DNA from: DATATV01 sp036268615
GTDB taxonomy: Bacteria; Actinomycetota; Actinomycetes; Mycobacteriales; Pseudonocardiaceae
NCBI GenBank assembly: GCA_036268615.1
Contig: DATATV010000060.1
Coordinates: 1-64,000, forward strand
Direction: 5' to 3'
Length of the DNA: 64,000 nt
Below the pieces are notes generated by a model. It did no database searches. It saw only the letters and a program-made list of their open reading frames with translations, and was not told where the DNA came from. Position numbers and translations under genes: made by a program. Of this stretch, positions 24,938 to 33,471 are shown one piece after another (the stretch's first letter is position 1; each line of letters opens with the position of its first letter).

Positions 24938-25714
24938 TCATGGGTGCTGACTGCTCACTGATATCACCTCTCCGGTCAGGTAGGACGCGTAGTCGCTGGC
25001 CAGGAAGGCGATCACGGTGGCCACCTCCCACGGCTCGGCGGGCCGCCCGAAGGCTTCCTTGCCGGCCAGTTCGGTGAGCAGTTCGTCGCTGGTCACCTTG
25101 GCCAGGAACGGGTGCATGGCCAGGCTGGGCGCGACCGCGTTCACCCGGCTGCCCTGCTCGGCCGCGTCCAGGGCGGCGCACCTGGTCAGTGCCATCACAC
25201 CGGCCTTCGCCGCCGCGTAGTGGGCCTGCCCGGCCTGCGCCCGCCAACCGACCACGGAGGCGTTGTTCACCACCACTCCCCCGCCGCCCTGCGCGCCGAA
25301 CTGGCGCAGCGCCGCCCGGGTGCAGCGGAAGGTGCCGTTCAGCGTCACGTCGAGCACCCGCGCCCATTCCTCGTCGGCCATCTCCAGGATCGACCGGGTG
25401 CCGCCGAGGCCGGCATTGTTGATCATCACGTCGAGCCGGCCGAACCGGTGCACCGCGGTCTCGATCAACCTACCTACCTGCGACTCGTCGGTCACGTCGC
25501 ACACGACGGCGGCCACCCGGTCGGGAAAGTCCCCGGCCAGCTCGTCGGCGGTCGTGCCGAGCCGGCGCTCGTGCCAGTCGCTGACCAGCACCGCGGCGCC
25601 CTCCTCCAGGCACCGCCGGGCGGTGGCCGAGCCGATACCGGTGCCGGCCGCCGCGGTCACCGCGACCACCTTGCCGGCAAGCAGTTGATGTCCGGCCGGG
25701 TAGTCGGGGATCAC
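24938..25714 (-). CDS. ipdF: 5-OH-HIC/HIP-CoA dehydrogenase IpdF
   Basis: 258 residues. It matches Rv3559c in GKVVAVTAAAGTGIGSATARR, HERRLG, NNAGLGG, WRAQAGQAHYAAAKAGVMALTRC (in parts) and the C-terminal SYLTGEVISVSSQHP. SDR catalytic Tyr and Lys are in YAAAK. IpdF oxidises a 5-hydroxy group on the HIP-CoA-derived intermediate. GTG 25714 overlaps the fadE30 stop (GTGA), and its own stop overlaps an ATG of kstR2, so the three genes are tightly coupled. Confidence 0.93.
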   Translation of the reverse strand: MIPDYPAGHQLLAGKVVAVTAAAGTGIGSATARRCLEEGAAVLVSDWHERRLGTTADELAGDFPDRVAAVVCDVTDESQVGRLIETAVHRFGRLDVMINNAGLGGTRSILEMADEEWARVLDVTLNGTFRCTRAALRQFGAQGGGGVVVNNASVVGWRAQAGQAHYAAAKAGVMALTRCAALDAAEQGSRVNAVAPSLAMHPFLAKVTSDELLTELAGKEAFGRPAEPWEVATVIAFLASDYASYLTGEVISVSSQHP

Positions 25715-26904
25715 GGGCGAGCCTCCCGGGGCAGGCCGAGCACGCGCTCGGCGATGATGGTGCGCTGGATCTCGTCGGAGCCGCCGTAGATGGTGTCCGC
25801 GCGGCTGAACAAAAACAGCCGCTGCCACTCGTCCAGTTCGTAGGGCGGCTCCTCGGCGGTCAGCGACGCGGCGCCGCGCACCGCCATCGCCAGCTCGCCC
25901 AGCGCCCGGTGCCAGCCGGCCCAGACGAGTTTGGCCACCGAACCCGCTGAACTCTCCGTGCCCGGCGCCCCGCCGCCCACCTCGGTCAGCGTGCGCAGCG
26001 CGTGCGCGCGCATGACGTCCAGACCGATCCACGCCCTGGTCAGCCGGTCGCGCAGCAGCGGGTCGTCGAGCACGCCGGTTTTCCTTGCCAGGGCGATGAT
26101 TCCGGCCAGCTCCCGGCGGAAGCCGACCTGCTGGCCGAGGGTGGCCACGCCCCGTTCGAAGCCGAGCGTGGCCATCGCCACCGGCCAGCCGCCGCCGACC
26201 TCGCCGACCACCAGGTCAGGGTCGGTGCGGGCGTCGTCGAAGAACACCTCGTTGAACTCGGCGGTGCCGGTGAGTTGGCGGATCGGTCGCACCCGCACCC
26301 CGGGCTGACGCATCGGCACCAGCAGGTAGGACAGCCCGACGTGCCGGCGGGAACCCGGTTCGGTGCGCACCACGGCGAAACACCAGTCGGCCAGGTGCGC
26401 CAGCGAGGTCCACACCTTCTGTCCGTTGATCACCCAGCTCTCGCCGTCCAGCACCGCCGAGGTGCTGACCGAGGCGAGGTCGGAGCCGGCCCCGGGTTCG
26501 GAGTAGCCCTGACACCACAGTTCCCGCACGGCAACGATCTCCGGCAGGAACCGGGCGCGCTGGGCGGCGGTGCCGAAGGCGATCAGCGTCGGTCCGAGCA
26601 GCTGCTCACCGAAGTGGTTCACCCGGGCCGGCCCGTCGGCCCGCGCGTACTCCTCGTGCCAGATGACCTGCCGGGCCAGGCTCGCGCCGCGCCCGCCGTA
26701 CTCGGTCGGCCAGCCCAGGCAGCTCCAGCCGGCATCGGCCAGGTACCGGTCCCAGGCCAGCCGCTCGTCGAACGCCTCGTGCTCGCGGCCGTTGCCGCCG
26801 GTGCCACGCAGCCCGGCGAACTCGCCGGACAGGTTGTCCGCCAACCACTCCCGCGCTTCGCGACGGAAAGCGGCGTCGGGTCCGTCGTCGGTCAGGTCCA
26901 CCAC
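25711..26904 (-). CDS. ipdE1: Acyl-CoA dehydrogenase FadE30/IpdE1
   Basis: 397 residues with complete ACAD organisation: WCQGYSEPGAGSDLAS near 130, QKVWTSLAHLADWC near 162, FNEVFFDDART near 215 and the C-terminal YGGSDEIQRTIIAERVLGLPREA that binds FAD. It pairs with FadE33 (IpdE2) as an alpha2beta2 dehydrogenase of HIC-CoA intermediates. Two adjacent GTG codons (26904, 26901) can start it; GGAGG in front fits the second better. First gene of the operon left of the KstR2 site. Confidence 0.93.
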   Translation of the reverse strand: MVDLTDDGPDAAFRREAREWLADNLSGEFAGLRGTGGNGREHEAFDERLAWDRYLADAGWSCLGWPTEYGGRGASLARQVIWHEEYARADGPARVNHFGEQLLGPTLIAFGTAAQRARFLPEIVAVRELWCQGYSEPGAGSDLASVSTSAVLDGESWVINGQKVWTSLAHLADWCFAVVRTEPGSRRHVGLSYLLVPMRQPGVRVRPIRQLTGTAEFNEVFFDDARTDPDLVVGEVGGGWPVAMATLGFERGVATLGQQVGFRRELAGIIALARKTGVLDDPLLRDRLTRAWIGLDVMRAHALRTLTEVGGGAPGTESSAGSVAKLVWAGWHRALGELAMAVRGAASLTAEEPPYELDEWQRLFLFSRADTIYGGSDEIQRTIIAERVLGLPREARP

Positions 26905-26952
26905 ACCTCCCGCACCGAAAGTCTGTTCCCCAGCGCGTTCCTAGACTAGCCT

Positions 26953-26966
26953 ACCAAGCACTTGCT
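26953..26966. promoter_or_regulatory. KstR2 operator, full match
   Basis: AcCAAGcaCTTGcT matches the KstR2 motif AnCAAGnnCTTGnT at all defined positions. It lies between divergent fadE30 (start 26904) and fadD3 (start 26978), so one operator governs nine C/D-ring genes in two operons. AGGAG of fadD3 begins 5 bases downstream. Confidence 0.87.
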
Positions 26967-26977
26967 TTGGAGGAGAC

Positions 26978-28504
26978 GTGGTGCACAGTTCCGCCCCACC
27001 GCGCACCGTTCCGGCCGCGCTGGACGCCGCGGCCGACCGGTTCGGCACCGCCGAGGCGCTCGTCGACGAGTCGGGCGCCCGGCCGGTCCGGCTGAGCTGG
27101 CTGGAGCTGCGGGCCGAGACCCGGGTGGCCGCGGGCGCGCTGCTCGCCGACGGGGTGCGCCCCGGCGACCGGGTGGCGATCTGCTGCCCGAACACCTGGC
27201 ACTGGGTGGTCGCCGCGCTCGGCGCGCTGTCGATCGGCGCCCAACTCGTGCCGCTGAACACCCGGTTCACCGCCCGGGAAACGCTGGACATCCTGACCAG
27301 GACCTCGGCCCGCGCACTGGTGATCACCGGCCCGTTCCTGGGCCGGGACCGGCTGGCCGAGCTGCGCGCCTGCGCCGGCCCGAACCTGCCCGGGACGGTG
27401 ATCGAGGCACCCTGGACCGATCTCACCGACCGTGCCCGGGACGTGCCGGCGGCCGAACTGGACGCACGGGCCGCGGCGGTGGACGCCGACCAGATCAGCG
27501 ACATCCTGTTCACCTCCGGCACCACCGGCCGCAGCAAGGGCGCGCTGAGCGCGCACCGGCAGACGATCGCGGTGGCCGAGGCGTGGGCGAACCGCGGCGA
27601 ACTCGGTCCGGGCGACCGCTACCTGGTGATCAACCCGTTCTTACACAGCTTCGGTTACAAGGCCGGGCTGGTGGCGTGTGTGTTGCGCGGCGCGACGATC
27701 GTGCCGCAGCCGGTGTTCGACGTGGCCCACACGATCGACCTGGTCGAAGACGAACGGATCACCGTGCTGCCTGGCCCGCCGACCATCTACCAGTCCATTC
27801 TGGACAGTCCGGACCGGGCCGGCCGGGACCTGTCCAGCCTACGGCTCGCGGTGACCGGCGCGGCCACCGTGCCGGTCGCGCTGATCCGGCGGATGCGCCG
27901 CGAGCTGACCTTCGACACGGTGCTGACCGCCTACGGGCTGACCGAGGCGGTGGTGGCCACGATGTGCCGGCCCGAGGACGACGCCGAGACGGTCGCGCAC
28001 ACCTGCGGCCGGGCCACCGCCGGCTTCGAGCTGCGCGTCGACAGCATCGGCGAGGTGTTGCTGCGCGGGCCCAACGTGACGCTCGGCTACCTCGACGACC
28101 CGGCGGCCACCGCGCAGGCGATCGACCGGGACGGCTGGTTGCACACCGGTGACGTGGGCACCGTGGACGCCGCCGGCTACCTGCGGATCACCGACCGGAT
28201 CAAGGACATGTACATCAGCGGCGGTTTCAACGTCTATCCCGCCGAGGTGGAACAGGTGCTCGCTTCGTTGCCCGGGGTGGCCGAGTGCGCGGTGGTCGGC
28301 GTGCCCGACGACCGGCTCGGCGAGGTCGGCCGGGCCTACCTGGTGGCCGGGCCCGATCACGGCCTGGACGCCGCCGAGGTGCTTGCCTTCTGCCGGGAAC
28401 GGTTGGCCAACTACAAGGTGCCGCGCCAGGTGCGGCTGCGTGATGCCCTGCCGCGCAACGCGAGCGGCAAGATCCTCAAACGCGAACTACGCGAGGAGCG
28501 CTGA
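26978..28504 (+). CDS. fadD3: HIP-CoA ligase FadD3
   Basis: 508 residues, ATP-dependent ligase that converts HIP, the propanoate left after ring A/B degradation, to HIP-CoA, which is also the KstR2 effector. P-loop FTSGTTGRSKGALS near 180, AYGLTEAVVAT near 313, hinge GDVGTVDAAGYLRITDRIKDM near 390, catalytic lysine in NASGKILKREL near 498. GTG 26978 has GGAGGAG in front. Its stop overlaps the next start (TGATG). Position and divergent FadE30 match Rv3561. Confidence 0.94.
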   Translation: MVHSSAPPRTVPAALDAAADRFGTAEALVDESGARPVRLSWLELRAETRVAAGALLADGVRPGDRVAICCPNTWHWVVAALGALSIGAQLVPLNTRFTARETLDILTRTSARALVITGPFLGRDRLAELRACAGPNLPGTVIEAPWTDLTDRARDVPAAELDARAAAVDADQISDILFTSGTTGRSKGALSAHRQTIAVAEAWANRGELGPGDRYLVINPFLHSFGYKAGLVACVLRGATIVPQPVFDVAHTIDLVEDERITVLPGPPTIYQSILDSPDRAGRDLSSLRLAVTGAATVPVALIRRMRRELTFDTVLTAYGLTEAVVATMCRPEDDAETVAHTCGRATAGFELRVDSIGEVLLRGPNVTLGYLDDPAATAQAIDRDGWLHTGDVGTVDAAGYLRITDRIKDMYISGGFNVYPAEVEQVLASLPGVAECAVVGVPDDRLGEVGRAYLVAGPDHGLDAAEVLAFCRERLANYKVPRQVRLRDALPRNASGKILKRELREER

Positions 28505-29358
28505 TGACCGACGACACCACCGAGCCGGTCCGCTACGAGCGGCGGGACCGGACCGCGATCGTCACGATGAACCGCCCGAAGTACCGCAACGCGCAGAACT
28601 CGGCGATGACCTACGCGCTGGACGCCGCGTTCAGCCGCGCGGTCGACGACGACGAGGTGTCGGTGATCGTGTTGACCGGCTCGGGCGCGCACTTCTCCGC
28701 GGGCCACGACATCGGCAGCCCCGGCCGGGATGTGGACAAGTCGTTCGACCGCAAGGCGACGCTGTGGTGGGACCACGTCGGCAAGGACGGCGGCGACCAG
28801 CGTTACGCCCGCGAGATCGAGGTCTACCTCGGCATGTGCCGGCGGTGGCGGGAGATGCCCAAGCCGACCATCGCGATGGTCCGCGGTGCGTGTGTGGCCG
28901 GTGGCCTGATGCTGGCCTGGGTGTGCGACCTGATCATCGCCGCCGAGGACGCGTTCTTTGCCGATCCGGTGGTGCGGATGGGAATCCCCGGCGTCGAGTA
29001 CTTCGCCCACCCGTGGATGCTCGGCCCCAGGGCGGCCAAGGAGGTGCTGTTCACCGGGGAGCGGTTCGACGCCGCTCAGGCCAAGGAGTGGGGCATGGTC
29101 AACCGGGTGGTGGCCGCCGACGACCTGGAGCCCAGCACGTTCGCGCTGGCCGACCGGATAGCCCAGATGCCCCGGTTCGGGCTCGCGCTGGCCAAGCGCG
29201 CGGTGAACCAGGCCGAGGACCAGATGGGCATGCGCGCGGGCATGGACTCGGTGTTCGGCCTGCACCACTTCGCGCACGCGCACAACGCGGAGACCTCGGC
29301 GGACTCGCTGGCCGGCATGGACGCCCGCAGTATGCGGGACGCGGCCAAGGACGCCTGA
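28504..29358 (+). CDS. Crotonase-fold protein without the usual catalytic glutamates
   Basis: 284 residues, enoyl-CoA hydratase/isomerase fold (TAIVTMNRPKYRNAQN, HFSAGHDIGSPG, RGACVAGGLMLAWVCD, FADPVVRMGIPGVEYFAHP). In hydratases the two glutamates lie in GGGCELA and QPEI. Here the aligned residues are Met (GGLML) and Val (DPVV), so ordinary hydration is doubtful; hydrolysis, isomerisation or C-C cleavage is possible. There is a Trp/His-rich insert near residues 85-100. It is coupled at both ends (TGATG with fadD3 and with fadE31) in a KstR2 operon. M. tuberculosis has no gene at this position. Confidence 0.88.
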   Translation: MTDDTTEPVRYERRDRTAIVTMNRPKYRNAQNSAMTYALDAAFSRAVDDDEVSVIVLTGSGAHFSAGHDIGSPGRDVDKSFDRKATLWWDHVGKDGGDQRYAREIEVYLGMCRRWREMPKPTIAMVRGACVAGGLMLAWVCDLIIAAEDAFFADPVVRMGIPGVEYFAHPWMLGPRAAKEVLFTGERFDAAQAKEWGMVNRVVAADDLEPSTFALADRIAQMPRFGLALAKRAVNQAEDQMGMRAGMDSVFGLHHFAHAHNAETSADSLAGMDARSMRDAAKDA

Positions 29359-30488
29359 TGGATCTCGACCTGGACGAGGCCACCCGTGCCTTCCGGAGCG
29401 AGGTGCGCACCTGGCTGGCCGAGCACGTGCCGGTGAAACCGTTGCCCTCGATGGACACCGAGGACGGCTTCGCCCGGCATCGCGACTGGGAACGCGAACT
29501 CGCCGACTTCGGACTGTCCGTGGTGTCCTGGCCGGTGGCCTACGGCGGCCGGGACGCATCGCTGCTGTCCTGGCTGGTCTTCGAGGAGGAGTACTACGCG
29601 GCCGGCGCGCCCGCCCGAGTGAGCCAGAACGGCATCTTCCTGCTCGCGCCGACGCTGTTCGCGCACGGCACCGAGGAGCAGCGCGGCCGACTGCTGCCCC
29701 GGATGGCCACCGGCGCGGACATCTGGGCGCAGGCGTGGTCGGAACCCGAAGCCGGCAGCGACCTGGCCGCGATCCGCAGCACCGCCGTGCGCGCCGAGGG
29801 CGGTTGGCTGCTGCACGGCCAGAAGACGTGGAGTTCCCGGGCCGCCTTCGCCGACCGCGGCTTCGGGCTGTTCCGCACCGATCCGGACGCCGAGCGGCAC
29901 CGCGGCCTGACCTACTTCCTGTTCCCGCTGGACGCCGAGGGCGTGACCGTGCGGCCGATCGCCCAACTGGACGGCGAGACCGGCTTCGCCGAGATCTTCT
30001 TCGACGGGGTGTTCGTGCCGGACTCGGACGTGCTCGGCGCGGTGCACGAGGGCTGGCGGGTGGCGATGAGCACGGCGAGCAACGAGCGCGGGCTGTCGCT
30101 GCGCAGCCCCGGTCGGTTCCTGGCCGCAGCCAACCGCCTGCTGGCCCTGTGGCACGAACGGCCGGACCCGAGCCTGCGCGACCGGGTGGTGGACGCGTGG
30201 ATCGGCGCGCGGGCCTACCGGCTCTACACGTTCGGCACGGTCAGCCGGCTGGCCGAGGGGTGGACGCTGGGCGCGGAGGCCAGCGTCAACAAGATCTTCT
30301 GGTCGGAACTGGACCTCCGGCTGCACGAGACCGCGCTGGACCTGCTCGGTGCGGACGGCGAACTGGCCGGCGAGTGGCTGGACGGTTATCTCTTCGCGCT
30401 CGCCGGGCCGATCTACGCGGGCACCAACGAGATCCAGCGCAACGTGGTCGCCGAACGGCTGCTCGGCCTGCCCCGGGGAGACCGCTGA
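29358..30488 (+). CDS. fadE31: Acyl-CoA dehydrogenase FadE31
   Basis: 376 residues, full-length ACAD (WAQAWSEPEAGSDLAA near 125, QKTWSSRAAFADRG near 155, FAEIFFDGVFVPDSD near 213, C-terminal YAGTNEIQRNVVAERLLGLPRG). Corresponds to Rv3562 and probably pairs with FadE32 as a heterotetramer; the step in C/D-ring catabolism is not settled. ATG 29358 overlaps the crotonase stop. It keeps the FAD-binding NEIQR arginine that FadE32 lacks. Confidence 0.9.
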   Translation: MDLDLDEATRAFRSEVRTWLAEHVPVKPLPSMDTEDGFARHRDWERELADFGLSVVSWPVAYGGRDASLLSWLVFEEEYYAAGAPARVSQNGIFLLAPTLFAHGTEEQRGRLLPRMATGADIWAQAWSEPEAGSDLAAIRSTAVRAEGGWLLHGQKTWSSRAAFADRGFGLFRTDPDAERHRGLTYFLFPLDAEGVTVRPIAQLDGETGFAEIFFDGVFVPDSDVLGAVHEGWRVAMSTASNERGLSLRSPGRFLAAANRLLALWHERPDPSLRDRVVDAWIGARAYRLYTFGTVSRLAEGWTLGAEASVNKIFWSELDLRLHETALDLLGADGELAGEWLDGYLFALAGPIYAGTNEIQRNVVAERLLGLPRGDR

Positions 30489-30513
30489 TGGCCGGCCCGG
30501 CCCGGAGGTGGCG

Positions 30514-31515
30514 ATGAAGTTCTCGCTCAGCGCCGAGCAACGCGATTTCGCCGCCTCGCTCCGCGCGCTGCTCACCAGCGAAGACGCGCTGGCCGTCGGC
30601 CGTGCCTGGCAGGCCGGCGACCGCGCCCCCGGCCGCGCGCTCTGGGCCAGGCTGGCCGAACTCGGCGTGCCGGCGTTGGCCGTCCCGGAACGCTGGGGCG
30701 GCCTGGGCGCCGACCCGATCGACCTGGTGGTCGCCTTCGAGGAGTTGGGCCGGTTCGCCGTGCCCGGCCCGCTGATCGAGACGATCGCCGTCGTGCCGGC
30801 GCTGCTGACCGGGATCGAGCCCGGCCGGACGGCCGAGACCTGGCTGCCGCGGCTGGCCGCCGGCGACGTGCTGGCCAGCGTCGCGATGCTGCCGCACGTG
30901 CCGTACGCGCTGGACGCCGATCTGGTGCCGCTGCTCGGCGTGCTCGACCAGGGCACGCTCTGGTGCGGCACCCCGGGCGGCTCCGTGCTGTCCTCCGTGG
31001 ACCCATCGCGCCGGTTGTTCCGGGTTCGGCGGGAGAACGTGCTGGGCGCCGTCGACGGGACCAACGCCTTCAACGTCGGCGCACTCGCCTGCGCGGCGCA
31101 GTTGCTCGGGGCCGGGCACGCATTGCTGGACACGAGCACCGAGTACGCGGCCGGTCGGGTCCAGTTCGGGCGGCCGATCGGCTCGTTCCAGGCCGTCAAG
31201 CACCACCTGGCCGACGTGCTGGTCGGGCTCGAACTCGCCCGGCCACTGGTGTACGGCGCGGCGGTCGCGCTGGCGGCCGGGTCGGTCACGGCCGACCGGG
31301 ACTGTTCGGCGGCCAAGGTCGCCTGCGCCGACGCGGCGAACCGCGCGGCCCGGATCGCCCTGCAGGTGCATGGGGCGATCGGCTACACCCAGGAGTGCTC
31401 GGTCGGCCGCTGGCTGACCCGGGTCCGCGCGCTGGTGTCGGCCTGGGGCAACAGTTCCGTGCACCGCGACCGCGTGCTGGCCGCCCTGTTGGCCGACGGA
31501 GGAGCCACCCAGTGA
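30514..31515 (+). CDS. fadE32: Acyl-CoA dehydrogenase FadE32
   Basis: 333 residues, the shorter partner type of steroid ACAD. It has VQFGRPIGSFQAVKHHLADV near 233 and HGAIGYTQECSVGRWL near 290, but lacks the terminal G-x-NEIQR motif, so it depends on a partner such as FadE31 for a complete FAD site. GGAGG precedes ATG 30514, 25 bases after fadE31. Its stop overlaps the fadE33 start in GTGA. Corresponds to Rv3563. Confidence 0.9.
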   Translation: MKFSLSAEQRDFAASLRALLTSEDALAVGRAWQAGDRAPGRALWARLAELGVPALAVPERWGGLGADPIDLVVAFEELGRFAVPGPLIETIAVVPALLTGIEPGRTAETWLPRLAAGDVLASVAMLPHVPYALDADLVPLLGVLDQGTLWCGTPGGSVLSSVDPSRRLFRVRRENVLGAVDGTNAFNVGALACAAQLLGAGHALLDTSTEYAAGRVQFGRPIGSFQAVKHHLADVLVGLELARPLVYGAAVALAAGSVTADRDCSAAKVACADAANRAARIALQVHGAIGYTQECSVGRWLTRVRALVSAWGNSSVHRDRVLAALLADGGATQ

Positions 31516-32576
31516 CCGACGAACGAGACGCCCTCCGGGACGCGGTGCGCGGGCTGTTGTCCCGCCGGTCGGACAATGCGGCGGTGCGCGCCGCGATGAC
31601 CTCGCCGACCGGCCACGACGCCGCGCTGTGGGCGACGCTGGGTGAGATCGGTGTCGCCGGGCTCGGGCTGCCGGAGCGGTACGGCGGCGCCGGCGCCGGC
31701 CTGGCCGAGACGTGTGTGGTGGCCGAGGAACTCGGTCGCACCCTGACCCCGGCGCCGTTGCTCGGCTCGGCGGTCTACGCGGCGCAGGCGCTGCTCGCGA
31801 CGGCGGATGAGGGCGCCTGCGCCGAGTTGCTGCCCGGAATCGCCGACGGCCGGACGCTCGCCGCGCTCGCGATCGCCGGGCCGGCGGGCGACTGGACGGT
31901 ACCCGCGTGCACCGCGGCCGGACCGATCGTCTCCGGCGAGGCGCACTACGTACTGGACGGCGATCTCGCCGACGTGCTGCTCGTCGCGGCGCGCACCGAG
32001 GACGGCGTGGGGTTGTTCGTCGTCGAGACCGGCCAGCCGGAGGTGCGGCGGGAAGCGCGGGTGGGCATGGATCTCACCCGGCGGTTCGCGACCGTGCGGT
32101 TGGCCGGGGCACGCGGCAGGCGGGTCGGCGGCGACGCGGGCGCGGCGCTGCGCACGGCCCGCGAACTGGCGTGTGTGGTGTTGGCGGCCGAGCAGGTCGG
32201 GGCGGCCGCCCGGTGTCTGGAACTGACCGTCGAGTACACGAAGACACGGGTGCAGTTCGGTCGGGCGATCGGCAGTTTCCAGGCCGTCAAGCACCGGCTG
32301 GCCGACCTCTACGTCCAGGTGGAGACGGCGCGGTCGATCGCACTGTCGGCGGCGACCGCGGCCGAGCTGACGGTTCCGGCCGCCGTCGCGAAGGTGCACT
32401 GTTCGGAGGTGTTCTGCCAGGTCGCCGCCGAGATGATCCAGCTGCACGGCGGGATCGCCATCACCTGGGAGCACGACGCGCAGCTCTACTTCAAGCGGGC
32501 GTACGGCAGCGCCCAGCTCTTCGGTCAGCCGGCCGAGTTCGTCCGCTCGCTCTCGTCGGTGGCGCTGGCCGGCTGA
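31512..32576 (+). CDS. ipdE2: Acyl-CoA dehydrogenase FadE33/IpdE2
   Basis: 354 residues, partner of FadE30 in the IpdE1-IpdE2 dehydrogenase. It carries VQFGRAIGSFQAVKHRLADLYV near 250 and HGGIAITWEHDAQLYFKRAYGS near 315 with a Glu in TWEH at the position of the catalytic base in related ACADs. No NEIQR tail, as expected for this subunit. GTG 31512 lies in GTGA with fadE32. The last 52 bases overlap the convergent hsaC gene. Confidence 0.9.
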   Translation: MTDERDALRDAVRGLLSRRSDNAAVRAAMTSPTGHDAALWATLGEIGVAGLGLPERYGGAGAGLAETCVVAEELGRTLTPAPLLGSAVYAAQALLATADEGACAELLPGIADGRTLAALAIAGPAGDWTVPACTAAGPIVSGEAHYVLDGDLADVLLVAARTEDGVGLFVVETGQPEVRREARVGMDLTRRFATVRLAGARGRRVGGDAGAALRTARELACVVLAAEQVGAAARCLELTVEYTKTRVQFGRAIGSFQAVKHRLADLYVQVETARSIALSAATAAELTVPAAVAKVHCSEVFCQVAAEMIQLHGGIAITWEHDAQLYFKRAYGSAQLFGQPAEFVRSLSSVALAG

Positions 32577-33466
32577 CTGATGCTGAAGTCGTGGCCCCAC
32601 AGGCTGACCGCGGTGCTCTCCCGGGCGATCCAGTCCGCGTCCTCGACCTGTCGCCCCTCGGTGCCGAACTCGACGTCGAAACCGCCGGGCGTCTTCATGT
32701 AGAACGACAGCATCAGGTCGTTGACGTGCCGGCCCAGCGTCGCCGACATCGGTACCTTGCGGCGCAGCGCGCGATCGAGACACAGCCCCACGTCGTCGGT
32801 GCCGGCCACCTCGATCATCAGGTGCACGATGCCGGAGGACGTGGGCAGCGGCAGAAAGGCCAGGCTGTGGTGCCGGGGGTTGCAGCCGAAGAAGCGCAGC
32901 CACGCCGGTGGCCCGTCGGCCGGTCGGCCGACCAGCTGCGGCGGCAGGCGCATCGAGTCGCGCAGCCGGAAACCCAGGACGTCGCGGTAGAACCGCAGCG
33001 CCACCTCATCGTCCGGAGTGGACAGTACGACGTGGCCCATGCCCTGCTCGCCGGTGACGAACCGGTGCCCGTACGGGCTGACCACCCGACGGTGCCGCAG
33101 CGCCACGCCATGGAAGACCTCCAGCACGCTGCCCGCCGGGTCCTCGAACCGGATCAGCCCGTGCACCTGCCGCTCGGCCAGGTCCTCGGCGCTGCCCTCC
33201 TTGTAGGCCACGCCCGCGGTGTTCAGCGCGTCGCGCAGCTCGTCCAGCTCGGCGGCGGTGGCCACCTCCCAGCCCGAGCAGAGCAGGTGGTCCCGCTCGC
33301 CCGGCACGATCACCAGCCGGGCCGGGAAGTCGTCCATCCGCAGGTACAGCGCGCCTTCGGTGCTGCCGCTGCCCTCCACCATGCCCAGCACCTTCAGGCC
33401 GAACTCGCGCCAGGCGGCCATATCCGTGGCCACCACCCGCAGGTAACCCAGGGAGCGAATCGGCAT
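32525..33466 (-). CDS. hsaC: Extradiol dioxygenase HsaC
   Basis: 313 residues, iron-dependent meta-cleavage of the catechol 3,4-DHSA. The Fe(II) ligands are His145 (GMGHVVLST), His215 (SGIVHLMIEV) and Glu266 (FDVEFG), at the family numbering; CNPRHHSLAFLP is also conserved. A tail of about 14 residues after LWGHDFS exceeds the usual 300-residue length; those codons overlap fadE33 read on the other strand. Five bases follow hsaD. ATG 33466 agrees with the family start (PIRSLGYLR). Confidence 0.96.
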   Translation of the reverse strand: MPIRSLGYLRVVATDMAAWREFGLKVLGMVEGSGSTEGALYLRMDDFPARLVIVPGERDHLLCSGWEVATAAELDELRDALNTAGVAYKEGSAEDLAERQVHGLIRFEDPAGSVLEVFHGVALRHRRVVSPYGHRFVTGEQGMGHVVLSTPDDEVALRFYRDVLGFRLRDSMRLPPQLVGRPADGPPAWLRFFGCNPRHHSLAFLPLPTSSGIVHLMIEVAGTDDVGLCLDRALRRKVPMSATLGRHVNDLMLSFYMKTPGGFDVEFGTEGRQVEDADWIARESTAVSLWGHDFSISQPASATDESERTNSAG

Positions 33467-33471
33467 CGTGC

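Noticed and set aside
28149..30488. Long frame that includes fadE31 with a 400-residue upstream part
   Set aside because: The upstream part is out of frame with fadD3 and the crotonase and is an Arg-rich shadow. The TGATG junction at 29356-29360 marks the real start.
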